Shown here piece by piece: positions 1 through 7,301 of a stretch of DNA of 39,020 nucleotides; positions within the stretch are counted from its first letter, which is position 1; each line of letters starts with the position of its first letter. The notes under the pieces were generated by a model. It ran no database searches and was not told the DNA's origin. It saw nothing but the letters and a program-made list of their open reading frames with translations. The position numbers and the translations under genes are program-made. Source of the DNA: a virus. The DNA lies in the IMG/VR virus record IMGVR_UViG_3300027582_000007, positions 1-39,020 of that record; one strand, given 5' to 3'.

Positions 1-752
1 GTAAGAAAGAAAAGCTAGGCGCGGCTATTGGTGCGGCAGAAGGCGCGTTGACTCAGAAAGACGTTGAAATACCCTCAAACAAACTATTTACCTATGTCGA
101 TGAGGTGGAAAGAGATTTCGTTCCTCTCAACCCTAACGCTAAAAGCAACATGGCAAAAATTGATAAAGTTGTCGAGGATATGATGGACGGCATTTTCTTT
201 GCCGGTGGTCGGCTTACGCCTCAAGACGTAGCAAAAATAAAACGAAACATCTATCAGACTGTGAGCTACGACAAAAAGCTGGGCGACAACAGAAAAATAG
301 ACGATGTACAAGAAGCCACTTTAAAAGCCATAGCGAAGGCAGCTAAAGAGCAGTTAGAAATACTCGACCCCGAACTAGCTAAAATTAACGCCGCCTATGG
401 GAAGGTTTCTGAAGTGCAACGGAAAATACAAAACCCAGCCGCCTCCAGAATTGGGAACAGAGACTTAGTTGGAATCGGCGCTCCAATCAAAACAGCCGCA
501 GGCGCGGCGAGTGGGGGTGGTGTAGGGGCGGCAATCGGTTTAGCTCAAGGAATTATAGATGCGCCAACTGTAAAATCTAATTTAGCAATACTTACAAACC
601 GAACAGGAAAACTTCTTCGCGACCCAACGTACCAAAAGTTGGAAATTGCTGCGGGGCAGGGCGGACGGCTTGAAGAAGAAGCGTTGAGCCAGTTTGATAA
701 AGATATGAACGCCTTGATGGGCGGCGTGTTAGACACAAGGAAGGTCAAGTAA
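1..752 (+). CDS. Putative internal virion/ejection protein, C-terminal part (cut by left edge)
   Basis: The frame is open from base 3, so the start lies outside the window; the first ATG or alternative start inside is not the true one. The visible part of about 250 residues is mostly charged helix, followed by a Gly/Ala-rich segment (GAASGGGVGAAIGLAQG, around bases 505-555) that could insert into or cross a membrane. I recognise the overall pattern from large proteins encoded beside stabilisation and internal-protein genes in aquatic podoviruses; I infer a virion/DNA-ejection role. The open frame at the right edge (38221-39020) looks like the N-terminal half of the same protein. It ends ...GVLDTRKVK, a tail repeated in the next gene. 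The stop overlaps the next start (TAATG). Confidence 0.6.
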   Translation, partial: KKEKLGAAIGAAEGALTQKDVEIPSNKLFTYVDEVERDFVPLNPNAKSNMAKIDKVVEDMMDGIFFAGGRLTPQDVAKIKRNIYQTVSYDKKLGDNRKIDDVQEATLKAIAKAAKEQLEILDPELAKINAAYGKVSEVQRKIQNPAASRIGNRDLVGIGAPIKTAAGAASGGGVGAAIGLAQGIIDAPTVKSNLAILTNRTGKLLRDPTYQKLEIAAGQGGRLEEEALSQFDKDMNALMGGVLDTRKVK

Positions 753-1234
753 TGGGACTACTAGATAGCGTAATGGGCAGGGCATCTAAGGCTTTTAGCG
801 TTTTAGGTGGCGGTGAGCAGGGCGGCACTGCAAACATGCTAAGTGATTTAGATAAGCAGTACGGAACCAGCGTGCTAGGTTTTATCAACAACCCAGCAGC
901 AGCTACGCCTACTGGCATGGTTGACAGCGGGTCATTGCTAAAGCAGATCAATCAGTCGGCGGGTGTGCAGGACGCATCCGGTATGTTATCTGGCGGTCTG
1001 CCTTCTCTGGCTACGCCGCCACCTCCCCAATCTATGACTAGTGTTGACCCCAGAAAGGCAATGGGCGGCGGCTCTTTAGAAGAAGAACCGCAACCTTTTT
1101 ACGGGGAGCTAGGGCGGCAAATGTTGGAGGACTATGCCAACTTAGCAGACCCCAATGACTCTAACTTGAGCCAATACGAAAGAGACATGAGAGCAATCAA
1201 TAGTGGTCTGCTCGACACTAGGATTATTAGATAG
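752..1234 (+). CDS. Small virion-associated protein candidate sharing a C-terminal tail with its upstream neighbour
   Basis: 160 residues with no recognised domain. The ATG overlaps the stop of the upstream gene (TAATG) and an AAGGAAGG ribosome site lies at 737-744, so the pair is translationally coupled. The middle is low complexity, rich in Gly, Ser and Pro (a PPPP run near residue 90). The last 22 residues, from LSQ to the end, match the C-terminus of the upstream protein at 11 positions, with conservative changes at most others (SGLLDTRIIR here, GGVLDTRKVK there). Position beside ejection-type proteins suggests a minor capsid or ejection component; that role is inference. Its 3' end is followed within 5 bases by the next start. 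Confidence 0.65.
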   Translation: MGLLDSVMGRASKAFSVLGGGEQGGTANMLSDLDKQYGTSVLGFINNPAAATPTGMVDSGSLLKQINQSAGVQDASGMLSGGLPSLATPPPPQSMTSVDPRKAMGGGSLEEEPQPFYGELGRQMLEDYANLADPNDSNLSQYERDMRAINSGLLDTRIIR

Positions 1235-1238
1235 CCGC

Positions 1239-1682
1239 ATGATACTCGAAGCGGTAGCGGCGGTTACAGCAGCCTGCAAGACTTTGGAAATGGCGGCAGG
1301 CGCGGCTAATAACATTGAGAGCCTTGGTGCTTTCATAGGACGCATGGGCGCTGCTGAGTTCGATCTGCAAAAAGCCAAGAACTCTACCCGCACGATGAGC
1401 GAGGCAGAGGCTGCTAAGGCTGTAATGGCTGAAGAGATGGTTCGTCAGTCCCGACAAAGAATGAAGGATCTATTCTTGTCTTTGAACCGGACTGACCTCT
1501 GGAATGACATGCAGCAGAAGATGGCTGACGCTAGAAAAAACCGTCAAGAAGAAGTAAAGCGCCTTGAGGCTTTGAGGCGTAAAAAGCGAAAACAAATGAT
1601 TGAAATGTTAACAATTGCGGCCTTGTGCCTTGGCTTAGTCCCTCTGGCTGTCGCCTTGGTTCTTTGGTGGGCCGTAAGCTAG
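1239..1682 (+). CDS. Phage coiled-coil protein with C-terminal membrane segment
   Basis: 147 residues. I chose the ATG at 1239, which begins MILEAVAAVTAAC, a start seen in a widespread uncharacterised family of aquatic phages; an upstream GTG-type start at 1203 would overlap the preceding gene more deeply. An N-terminal Ala-rich hydrophobic helix (residues 1-25) leads into a long charged helical region rich in Lys, Arg and Glu (about 40-120). A hydrophobic stretch then spans about 122-145 (LTIAALCLGLVPLAVALVLW), probably one transmembrane helix. It sits at the end of the virion block. Function unknown; a membrane-anchored ejection or lysis accessory role is possible but unproven. Confidence 0.7.
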   Translation: MILEAVAAVTAACKTLEMAAGAANNIESLGAFIGRMGAAEFDLQKAKNSTRTMSEAEAAKAVMAEEMVRQSRQRMKDLFLSLNRTDLWNDMQQKMADARKNRQEEVKRLEALRRKKRKQMIEMLTIAALCLGLVPLAVALVLWWAVS

Positions 1683-1691
1683 GAGAAAATA

Positions 1692-1859
1692 ATGCCTGCA
1701 AAGCGAAAGGGACTTTATGCTAACATCGCTGCAAAGAAGAAAAGAATTTCAGCGGGTTCAAAAGAAAAGATGCGCAAAAAAGGCAGTAAAGGCGCACCCT
1801 CTGACTCTGACTTCAAAGCTGCCGCAAAGACAGCAAAGAAGAAAAAATCAAAAAAATGA
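1692..1859 (+). CDS. Small Lys-rich phage protein
   Basis: 55 residues with an AGGAG ribosome site at 1681-1685. It begins MPAKRKGLYANIAAKKKRI and contains KEKMRKKGSKGAPSDSDF followed by a Lys-rich tail. I recognise this pattern as a small conserved protein found near the ends of structural blocks in many aquatic phages (usual form KRKGLYANI...AGS.EKMRK.G.KGAP). The high positive charge suggests nucleic-acid or DNA-packaging association, but no function is established. It is the last gene of the rightward structural unit before the integrase. Confidence 0.8.
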   Translation: MPAKRKGLYANIAAKKKRISAGSKEKMRKKGSKGAPSDSDFKAAAKTAKKKKSKK

Positions 1860-2060
1860 ACCAAAAACGAACCAATCGGCTCTAAGTCATTGATTTGTAA
1901 GACCTATCATTTTATCCATCATCCCCCACAATACATAATAAATGATAATAATCAATAACTTAACGTAACAGTGGGGTTGTACCAGTGGTGCAATTCGCGT
2001 TGTCAATTAACGATTGACCATTTACACTAATGCTCAACATGTACCAAAGGGTGTACCAAT
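1860..2060 (+). promoter_or_regulatory. Integrase upstream region with candidate arm-type sites and attP
   Basis: Non-coding stretch before the integrase. GTACCA occurs at 1979-1984, 2041-2046 and 2053-2058, the latter two in TGTACCAAAGGGTGTACCAA directly before the ATG. Short direct repeats of this kind upstream of tyrosine integrases often act as arm-type or autoregulatory sites. The region also holds an AT-rich segment (1930-1965) and the motif TAAGTCATTGATTTGTAAG (1883-1901), which recurs elsewhere in the window. The attachment core cannot be identified without a host genome; this is the best candidate region. Confidence 0.4.
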
Positions 2061-3119
2061 ATGGGTAGCATTAACAAGCACGGAAAAGGCTACAGGGTTC
2101 TGATTCGCAGAGTTGGAATAGACACAATCTCAGAGAGTGGTTTTCTCAAAAAGTCTGAGGCTGAAGCTAGGATGAAAGAGATAGAATTAGCACTATATAA
2201 CGGCACTTGGTTTGAGGACACTTCAAACCTTGGGGTGTTGATCACTACTTATTTAGAAGAGTACGGACCTTTCCGTAGAGATAAGGTGGGTCACCTTAAA
2301 GGTGTAAAGGAGGAACTGGGGCATCTAAACCTTAGCGAGTTAACGTCTCCAATAATAATTAAGTTTGCCAAAAAGCGCGGGGAGAAAGTTCATCCCAGCA
2401 CAGTGCAAAAAGACATGCTTTATTTAGGTAGCCTGCTAAAAGCGGCTGAAGCAGCATACGACTGCACACCTAAGCTGGACGAATTCAGAAAGGCTTCGCA
2501 CTTCCTGAGATCGATGCGGATCGTGTCAGAAAGTGATGAGCGAGAAGTCAGGATGACTGATGCAGAAATTGACAAGGTAATCAGCAGCGTCAGCACTAAG
2601 ATGCCGTTTGCGGATATTGTTAAGTTTGCGGTTTTGTCGGCTATGCGCCGTGGCGAGATACTGAACATGACTTGGGATGAGTTAGGTGAGGATGGTCGAA
2701 CAATCGGTTTGTGGAGAAAGTGTCCAAAAAAAGGTAAGAGGTATGTGCGCGTACCGTTGCAAGAGGAAGCAGCTAAGATTGTTCAAAGGCAAGAGAGAAC
2801 CAGTTCTAAGATATTTCCCTACCGCGATGAGACACTGAGCAACCGTTGGAGAGCAGCGGCTAAGAAGGCCGGTCTACGGGTGCGCTTCCACGATTTGCGG
2901 CATGAGGGTATTAGCCGCTTGTTTGAGCTTGGTTACGACATAATGCGCGTACAACTTTTCTCAGGTCACAGAGACTTGAACATGCTCAAGAGATACACGC
3001 ACCTAAACGCCGACAAGGTGGTGGCGGCTATGGATGCTGAATCGAACAGTGATCTATCAGTCGAGCTAGATACCATTGCGCCTTCTGAAGATCCTGCACC
3101 GCTTGGCCTTTATGCCTGA
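2061..3119 (+). CDS. int: Tyrosine recombinase / phage integrase
   Basis: 352 residues, normal length for a phage integrase. The catalytic set is complete: Arg196 (AMRRGEI), a Lys in the beta-hairpin near 223 (KCPKKGKRYVRV), His277-x-x-Arg280 (HDLRHEG), His303 (SGHRDL) and the nucleophile Tyr312 (RYTH). The N-terminal 60 residues resemble an arm-binding domain and residues about 60-155 a core-binding SAM-like domain. It catalyses site-specific integration of the phage into the host chromosome and, with an excisionase, excision. It is oriented away from the structural genes and converges on the leftward lysogeny genes, overlapping the DUF3310 gene by 92 bases on the opposite strand. Confidence 0.95.
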   Translation: MGSINKHGKGYRVLIRRVGIDTISESGFLKKSEAEARMKEIELALYNGTWFEDTSNLGVLITTYLEEYGPFRRDKVGHLKGVKEELGHLNLSELTSPIIIKFAKKRGEKVHPSTVQKDMLYLGSLLKAAEAAYDCTPKLDEFRKASHFLRSMRIVSESDEREVRMTDAEIDKVISSVSTKMPFADIVKFAVLSAMRRGEILNMTWDELGEDGRTIGLWRKCPKKGKRYVRVPLQEEAAKIVQRQERTSSKIFPYRDETLSNRWRAAAKKAGLRVRFHDLRHEGISRLFELGYDIMRVQLFSGHRDLNMLKRYTHLNADKVVAAMDAESNSDLSVELDTIAPSEDPAPLGLYA

Positions 3120-3285
3120 AGCGGTGCATGTACTTCTTCACGTTACCTTCGAGGTAAAAAGAATACCCGTCACCTAAATTGTCTTCTAAATAATCGATGC
3201 ATTCGATCTCCCCGTGGTTATAGTGCGGAGGTCGATTTACGTTGTCTTGCTTTGCGTTCGCCCATTCAGTCATATCATCTACCAT
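3028..3285 (-). CDS. DUF3310 family protein
   Basis: 85 residues. The core NRPPHYNHGEIECIDYLED, then the segment YSFYLEGNVKKYMHRFRHKG and QDLQKAQWYLARL, are the hallmarks of DUF3310, a small family common in phages and sometimes annotated as a nucleotide-kinase-like protein without biochemical proof. An internal start at Met5 is possible because no strong ribosome site precedes either Met. It is the last gene of the leftward immunity unit and its 3' end overlaps the convergent integrase gene by 92 bases. A GTTGT/ACAAC/GTTGT array lies just upstream (3303-3326). Confidence 0.85.
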   Translation of the reverse strand: MVDDMTEWANAKQDNVNRPPHYNHGEIECIDYLEDNLGDGYSFYLEGNVKKYMHRFRHKGQAVQDLQKAQWYLARLIDHCSIQHP

Positions 3286-3302
3286 AAATAACTCGATTTA
3301 AT

Positions 3303-3326
3303 GTTGTGTAAACAACTTCATGTTGT
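3303..3326. promoter_or_regulatory. Operator-like palindrome upstream of the DUF3310 gene
   Basis: Three alternating half-sites occur here: GTTGT (3303-3307), ACAAC (3312-3316) and GTTGT (3322-3326). They form ACAACTTCATGTTGT (3312-3326), a CAAC-N5-GTTG site like those at the other phage promoters, and a second hairpin GTTGTGTAAACAAC (3303-3316). The site overlaps the end of the excisionase-like gene and lies 18-41 bases before the DUF3310 start, consistent with local repression. Which protein binds is not known. Confidence 0.5.
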
Positions 3327-3518
3327 AATATTTTGAAGTCCTTCAAGCCGTCGAGCTTCAAAAAATGTCTCCACAACAATTTTGTCAGCGACTCTTTGTC
3401 TGCCAAGTCGGTAAGTCGGCACAGGAAACTCAGCGCGTGAAATCGAGTTCATCAAAGCGCCTTTGCTGATACCGAAAAGATCGGCTAACTCGACGGATGT
3501 TAGGTACGGTTTGTCCAT
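3318..3518 (-). CDS. Excisionase-like helix-turn-helix protein
   Basis: 66 residues. YLTSVELADLFGISKGALMN looks like the winged helix-turn-helix of AlpA/Xis-type and MerR-like small regulators, followed by a basic wing (PTYRLGRQRVADK) and a helix (ETFFEARRLEG). It starts 3 bases after the repressor stop and is probably co-transcribed with it. Between repressor and integrase, the obvious role is an excisionase or directionality factor. A pyocin-activator-like (PrtN-type) regulator is an alternative. Function assigned from size, fold and context only. Confidence 0.6.
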   Translation of the reverse strand: MDKPYLTSVELADLFGISKGALMNSISRAEFPVPTYRLGRQRVADKIVVETFFEARRLEGLQNITT

Positions 3519-3520
3519 TG

Positions 3521-4171
3521 TTACTCCAAATAAAACGGTATTTTGGTGTCGCCAACAAGATACTTTCTTTTTGACGGGTTGGTTATTTTCAGCACAGACA
3601 TACTGCCTTTCTTTTTAGATTCAGATTTCCACATTTCAGGTTTAACAATCAAAAAATCAAACGACAAACTACTGCTTTGTGTCTTTACCGCAACAATGGG
3701 GGTGCTTAAAGAAAGGCTGCTTGACGGAAACCGCACAAACATACCCTCTTCAGCAGACTCGACTGCGCGTACTGTAAACTGGTTCTGCTCTCCACTGTGA
3801 ATACTAACTACGTCTGTGTCGCTGTCGCTTTGTTCAAAAGCTGCGCTGTATCCTTGTTCTAGCATAAAAGCCATAAAAGCGTAGACGGCGGAGTCCTGCC
3901 GCTGCGCAGCTACTTTTTTTATTTCTATCTCGCCGTGTTCTGTTCCCATCATTAACCAGAGGTAATCAACCTTCAGCAGCTTCGCTAACTTTCGAGCAGT
4001 CGGGCTTTTTGGCTTACTCTCTCCGTAAAACCATTTTCTGACAGCTTCTTGGCTAACCCCAAGATTTTGCGCCAAAAAAGTTTGTTGCCCTCTGTTAAAA
4101 GGGGGGATGTCTGGGTTGTCCAAACACGCTTTCGCAAATCTATCTTTAAATTCTTTCAAAACGCTACCCAA
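3521..4171 (-). CDS. CI-like phage repressor without a visible S24 protease motif
   Basis: 216 residues. Residues about 25-70 form a Cro/CI-type HTH (QTFLAQNLGVSQEAVRKWFYGES... TARKLAKLLKV) followed by YLWLMMGTE, the usual end of such domains. The C-terminal half (about 95-216) is beta-rich but shows neither the Ala-Gly cleavage site nor the Ser/Lys dyad of LexA/CI proteins, so RecA-stimulated self-cleavage is not predicted. The start is TTG; no ATG fits and the frame stays open upstream, so the start is uncertain. A strong promoter with an embedded operator lies just upstream (4193-4231). It is encoded downstream of, and on the same strand as, the early replication operon. Confidence 0.8.
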   Translation of the reverse strand: MGSVLKEFKDRFAKACLDNPDIPPFNRGQQTFLAQNLGVSQEAVRKWFYGESKPKSPTARKLAKLLKVDYLWLMMGTEHGEIEIKKVAAQRQDSAVYAFMAFMLEQGYSAAFEQSDSDTDVVSIHSGEQNQFTVRAVESAEEGMFVRFPSSSLSLSTPIVAVKTQSSSLSFDFLIVKPEMWKSESKKKGSMSVLKITNPSKRKYLVGDTKIPFYLE

Positions 4172-4192
4172 GGCAAAATATCTAATCAGGAA

Positions 4193-4231
4193 TGTATCAT
4201 AGTATTAAAGAGATTTGTCAACTTTTTGTTG
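4193..4231 (-). promoter_or_regulatory. Repressor promoter with CAAC-N5-GTTG operator
   Basis: On the minus strand a perfect -35 TTGACA (4221-4216) is followed by a 17-base spacer and GATACA (4198-4193) as -10. The operator CAACAAAAAGTTG (4231-4219) overlaps the -35 by three bases, so its ligand would act on repressor transcription. The site lies inside the last codons of the SNF2-like helicase gene, showing that the repressor has its own promoter although it also follows the replication operon on the same strand. Confidence 0.6.
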
Positions 4232-5563
4232 TCTTTGTTTCATTAAATGTACAACTTTGAACAAAGCGTTCTGCTCTGTTTCTTTACTTTCTAAAACGTT
4301 TTTCACCATCCAATCTGCGCTTGTGTCCGCCAGTATGTGAACGACACGAACTGGTTTCTTTTGACCTTGCCGGTGCAAACGCGCATTGAACTGCTGGTAG
4401 AGTTCCAACGACCACGAAAGCCCGAACCATACAACCAGTGACCCACCTTGCTGTAAGTTCAAACCATGCCCAGCACTTGCGGGGTGCGCAAGCATCAACG
4501 GAACGCCACCTTGGTTCCATTTGTCGATCAACCGATTGTCTTTCCCTAACACTTTTGCGCCTTTAATAGCTTTGCAGATCCTTTCAGCGTCAGCTTTGAA
4601 GTTATAAGCCACCAGCACAGGTTCATTTGAGGCTTCTACAATTTCTTTCAACGCTTCAATTTTTGCGTCATGCAAAACCGTGAACCCGTCTTCGGTGTAA
4701 ACGGAACCAGAGGAAACTTGCAGTAGTTTGTTTACTTTTACCGCAGCGTTACTCGCCAAAACCTCACCGTCATCAAGATCTATCAAGAAATCTTTTTCCA
4801 TTTGTTGGTAAGCCTTTTTTGCTTTGGGCGGTAACTGCACAACTACGTTGCTGTCAATGCGGTCTGGCAACTCCAAGTAATCTTTTGCCGCCATTCGCAG
4901 AACTAAGTCAGCAACTCGACGCTGCAAAACTTCTTTCATGTCTGCGCGTACTTGGTATTGGCTCCACTGCGGGTTGCCGACCTGTTTGCAAAAAGTGTCA
5001 ATAAATTTGCCACGGGTGTCGCCTAACCTTTTACCACCGTCAAGAAGATAAATCTGAGGCCACAACTCCATTAAGGTGTTGGGTGACGGCGTTCCGGTTA
5101 ACTGCACCATCCGTTTGATCTTGCCCGTCTTCACCACCTGACGCAGCGCCTTCCACCTCTGGCTGCTGTGACTTTTGAAGCTGCTGGACTCGTCGATTAC
5201 TACGCTGTCGTAGTGCCAATTGCGCCCTAAATTTTCTACGAGCCAAGGTAGGTTCTCCCTGTTTATGATGTGGATGTTTGACGAAGAGTGCATCGCCTCT
5301 TCTCTTTTGGCAGGACTTAACCCCGCCAACACAGAAAACCGTAAGGCTTTAAGGTGCGACCAGTTTTGAATCTCTTGAGGCCAAGTGTGTTGTGCCACGC
5401 GCAATGGCGCGATAATAAGAACTTTTTTCACCTCTTTGGTCGCAATCAAATCGACTAATGCGGTCAAGGTGCTAACAGTCTTGCCCAGCCCCATATCCAC
5501 CCAAAGGGCGGACGCTCGATTGTCTTTTATAAACTGGGCTGCGCGTAGCTGATACTGATGCAA
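4205..5563 (-). CDS. SNF2-like DEAD/DEAH-box helicase
   Basis: 452 residues from the TTG at 5563. Motif I MGLGKT (residues 24-29), motif II VIDESS (D124-E125, the usual DEAH replaced by DESS), motif III LTGTPSPN (about 155-162) and C-terminal motifs V/VI (AGHGLNLQ and QQFNARLHRQGQ) define a superfamily 2 SNF2-type ATPase, as found in phages beside VRR-NUC and PolA genes. It presumably translocates on DNA during replication or recombination. The frame is open for about a dozen codons upstream, including ATT codons near an AGGA, so translation could begin earlier from a rare start. It overlaps or nearly abuts the VRR-NUC gene. Confidence 0.9.
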   Translation of the reverse strand: MHQYQLRAAQFIKDNRASALWVDMGLGKTVSTLTALVDLIATKEVKKVLIIAPLRVAQHTWPQEIQNWSHLKALRFSVLAGLSPAKREEAMHSSSNIHIINRENLPWLVENLGRNWHYDSVVIDESSSFKSHSSQRWKALRQVVKTGKIKRMVQLTGTPSPNTLMELWPQIYLLDGGKRLGDTRGKFIDTFCKQVGNPQWSQYQVRADMKEVLQRRVADLVLRMAAKDYLELPDRIDSNVVVQLPPKAKKAYQQMEKDFLIDLDDGEVLASNAAVKVNKLLQVSSGSVYTEDGFTVLHDAKIEALKEIVEASNEPVLVAYNFKADAERICKAIKGAKVLGKDNRLIDKWNQGGVPLMLAHPASAGHGLNLQQGGSLVVWFGLSWSLELYQQFNARLHRQGQKKPVRVVHILADTSADWMVKNVLESKETEQNALFKVVHLMKQRQQKVDKSL

Positions 5564-5574
5564 GTCTCTGTGAT

Positions 5575-5835
5575 CTAAAATAGTAATTTTCCTTGAGCTA
5601 CGTTATCTACGACATAAACGTGAAAGCCATGTGCTTTTAATCGTTTATGAATAGCGTGTTGGTATACAGTGGGTTTTTTGCCTGGGGCTTTGAACTCGAT
5701 CATCAAACATTCACCATCGCGGAAATAGATCATGTCTGGCACACCGCGCTGGCTGGGGGAGGTCCATTTGAAGGCCAGCCAGCCTCGCTCTCTGGCGTAG
5801 CTATTTACGATATGCTCGACGCGAGACTCTCTCAC
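5575..5835 (-). CDS. VRR-NUC domain nuclease
   Basis: 86 residues, the usual size of stand-alone phage VRR-NUC proteins. The PD-(D/E)XK core is visible: Glu7 in the first helix, Asp34 in GVPDMIYF, Glu47-x-Lys49 in LMIEFKAPGKKP and Gln59 in VYQH. VRR-NUC enzymes are structure-selective nucleases (FAN1 and Holliday-junction-type activities in the wider family). Start overlaps the stop of the polymerase gene by 4 bases (ATGA). Next to the SNF2-like helicase it probably works in recombination-dependent replication or branch processing. Confidence 0.92.
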   Translation of the reverse strand: MRESRVEHIVNSYARERGWLAFKWTSPSQRGVPDMIYFRDGECLMIEFKAPGKKPTVYQHAIHKRLKAHGFHVYVVDNVAQGKLLF

Positions 5836-7301
5836 TTCCGGTATCTCGTCGATTCGTAGCCTTCAACGTCCACGGGTAAACCTTTGGCCCACGAAGGCAG
5901 CTTGCACATTAAGGAGTTAAATTCGTCTAACGATCCAAAATCTTTGGGTACGTCCGCGACAATTTCGTCATGGACAGTCAAAACCACGGGGTATCCAGCG
6001 GCCTCTATGTTCAACACTGACTGAGCTAACAGATCTCTAGCGACAGCCTGTGTGATAGACTGCACAAGCGAACCGCCGTAGCTGTCTATCTGGCCCCAGC
6101 GGTGGGTGTGATTGTTGATGCCTTCGTAAATTAGCTTTTCACCGTATGCACCGTCAGTCAGTGAGGCTCTGGGGAATGAAAGTATTCGTTTCGATGGCAG
6201 CTTGAAGAGAAGGTCACGTTCAACAAATTTGAACGATCCGCAACGGGTATCTTGCTCAGTCCCATAACGCACAGCGTTCATTGCTGCGCGTTCAACTTCG
6301 TTCCATAACTTTACTATCGGCTTGTTGGCTGCACGCCATTCGTCTCTGATCTTGATAGCGGTGGGTTCATCAACATTAGTGCCGTAATTCTCTGACATTT
6401 TCTGGAAGGCGCGAACTCCACCCTGATAGGCAAGTGCTAGGCTTGCTACTTTCCCTCGAAATCGTTGATCCTTGTCCACATCGTCGTAGTCGCAACCCTC
6501 CATCGCCGCCGCAGTAACTTTGTACAGATCAAGCCCATCACGGAATGACTGCAACACCGTGTCATGCCCTGAAAGCCAAGCAATGACACGCGCTTCGATG
6601 GCGCTGTAGTCGCTGACGATTAGCCTGTTACCTTCGCTGGCGATAAGCATTCCCCGCAGACAACTGGAAAGTGCCTCCATCGGTTCGCATGGAAAGAGTG
6701 ACGGATCTCTGTGTTTGAATAGTTCGATGACTGCGTCAACGTCATCAACTGTTGGGCGCGGTAAGTTTTGAGGTTGGAAGTGACGGCCCGTCCACCGCCC
6801 CGTGGCAGCGCCGCAGTAAATCATGCTGCCATGTGCTCTGCCATCGCGCCCCAAACAAGACAACATAGCTTGATACTTCTTCGTGCTACTGCGCGACAGC
6901 GCCTGTCTTATTTGCAGGAATCGCTCAACTTTTGGTGGGCAAACACCTTCTAATGCACAAACAACGGCAGCTTTGTCGTAGCTGTCCATCGACACGCCTT
7001 GGCGATTGATCCAATCCAGAGCCTTGGCACGGCTGCTGGTTGATGACATCTCGCCATCGGTAAGCTTGAACACTTCGGCGTTTAAGTTTTTCTCTACGTC
7101 CGCGATGATCGCCAACGCATGTTCAATGTTCTCTTTATCTAAGCGCACGCCCCTCCAGTTAATCTTCTGGTCAAGCTCCCATATTTGGCGCTCAGTCCCG
7201 CGCAGATCGCGCAGGCGTTTTCGTATTTCGCTCTCTGCAACAACGTCCTGTTCACAGTAGTCGTACATTTCCTTCAGCAGTTCTGGATCTCTATTTCGCA
7301 C
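5832..7301 (-). CDS. Family A DNA polymerase, polymerase domain with exonuclease motif III
   Basis: 489 residues from a GTG start. Polymerase motif A is VSDYSAIEAR (Asp231), motif B is RGKVASLALAYQGG (Lys284, Tyr292, Gly294) and motif C is VHDEIV (His444-Asp445-Glu446). The first 25 residues carry YCEQD (Tyr15, Asp19), which is the exonuclease III motif and belongs to the domain begun in the upstream gene. In relatives both parts form one chain of roughly 650 residues. The GTG is preceded by TAAGGG with 6-base spacing, so independent initiation is possible; a +1 frameshift from the upstream gene is the alternative. It replicates phage DNA. Confidence 0.9.
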   Translation of the reverse strand: MRNRDPELLKEMYDYCEQDVVAESEIRKRLRDLRGTERQIWELDQKINWRGVRLDKENIEHALAIIADVEKNLNAEVFKLTDGEMSSTSSRAKALDWINRQGVSMDSYDKAAVVCALEGVCPPKVERFLQIRQALSRSSTKKYQAMLSCLGRDGRAHGSMIYCGAATGRWTGRHFQPQNLPRPTVDDVDAVIELFKHRDPSLFPCEPMEALSSCLRGMLIASEGNRLIVSDYSAIEARVIAWLSGHDTVLQSFRDGLDLYKVTAAAMEGCDYDDVDKDQRFRGKVASLALAYQGGVRAFQKMSENYGTNVDEPTAIKIRDEWRAANKPIVKLWNEVERAAMNAVRYGTEQDTRCGSFKFVERDLLFKLPSKRILSFPRASLTDGAYGEKLIYEGINNHTHRWGQIDSYGGSLVQSITQAVARDLLAQSVLNIEAAGYPVVLTVHDEIVADVPKDFGSLDEFNSLMCKLPSWAKGLPVDVEGYESTRYRK

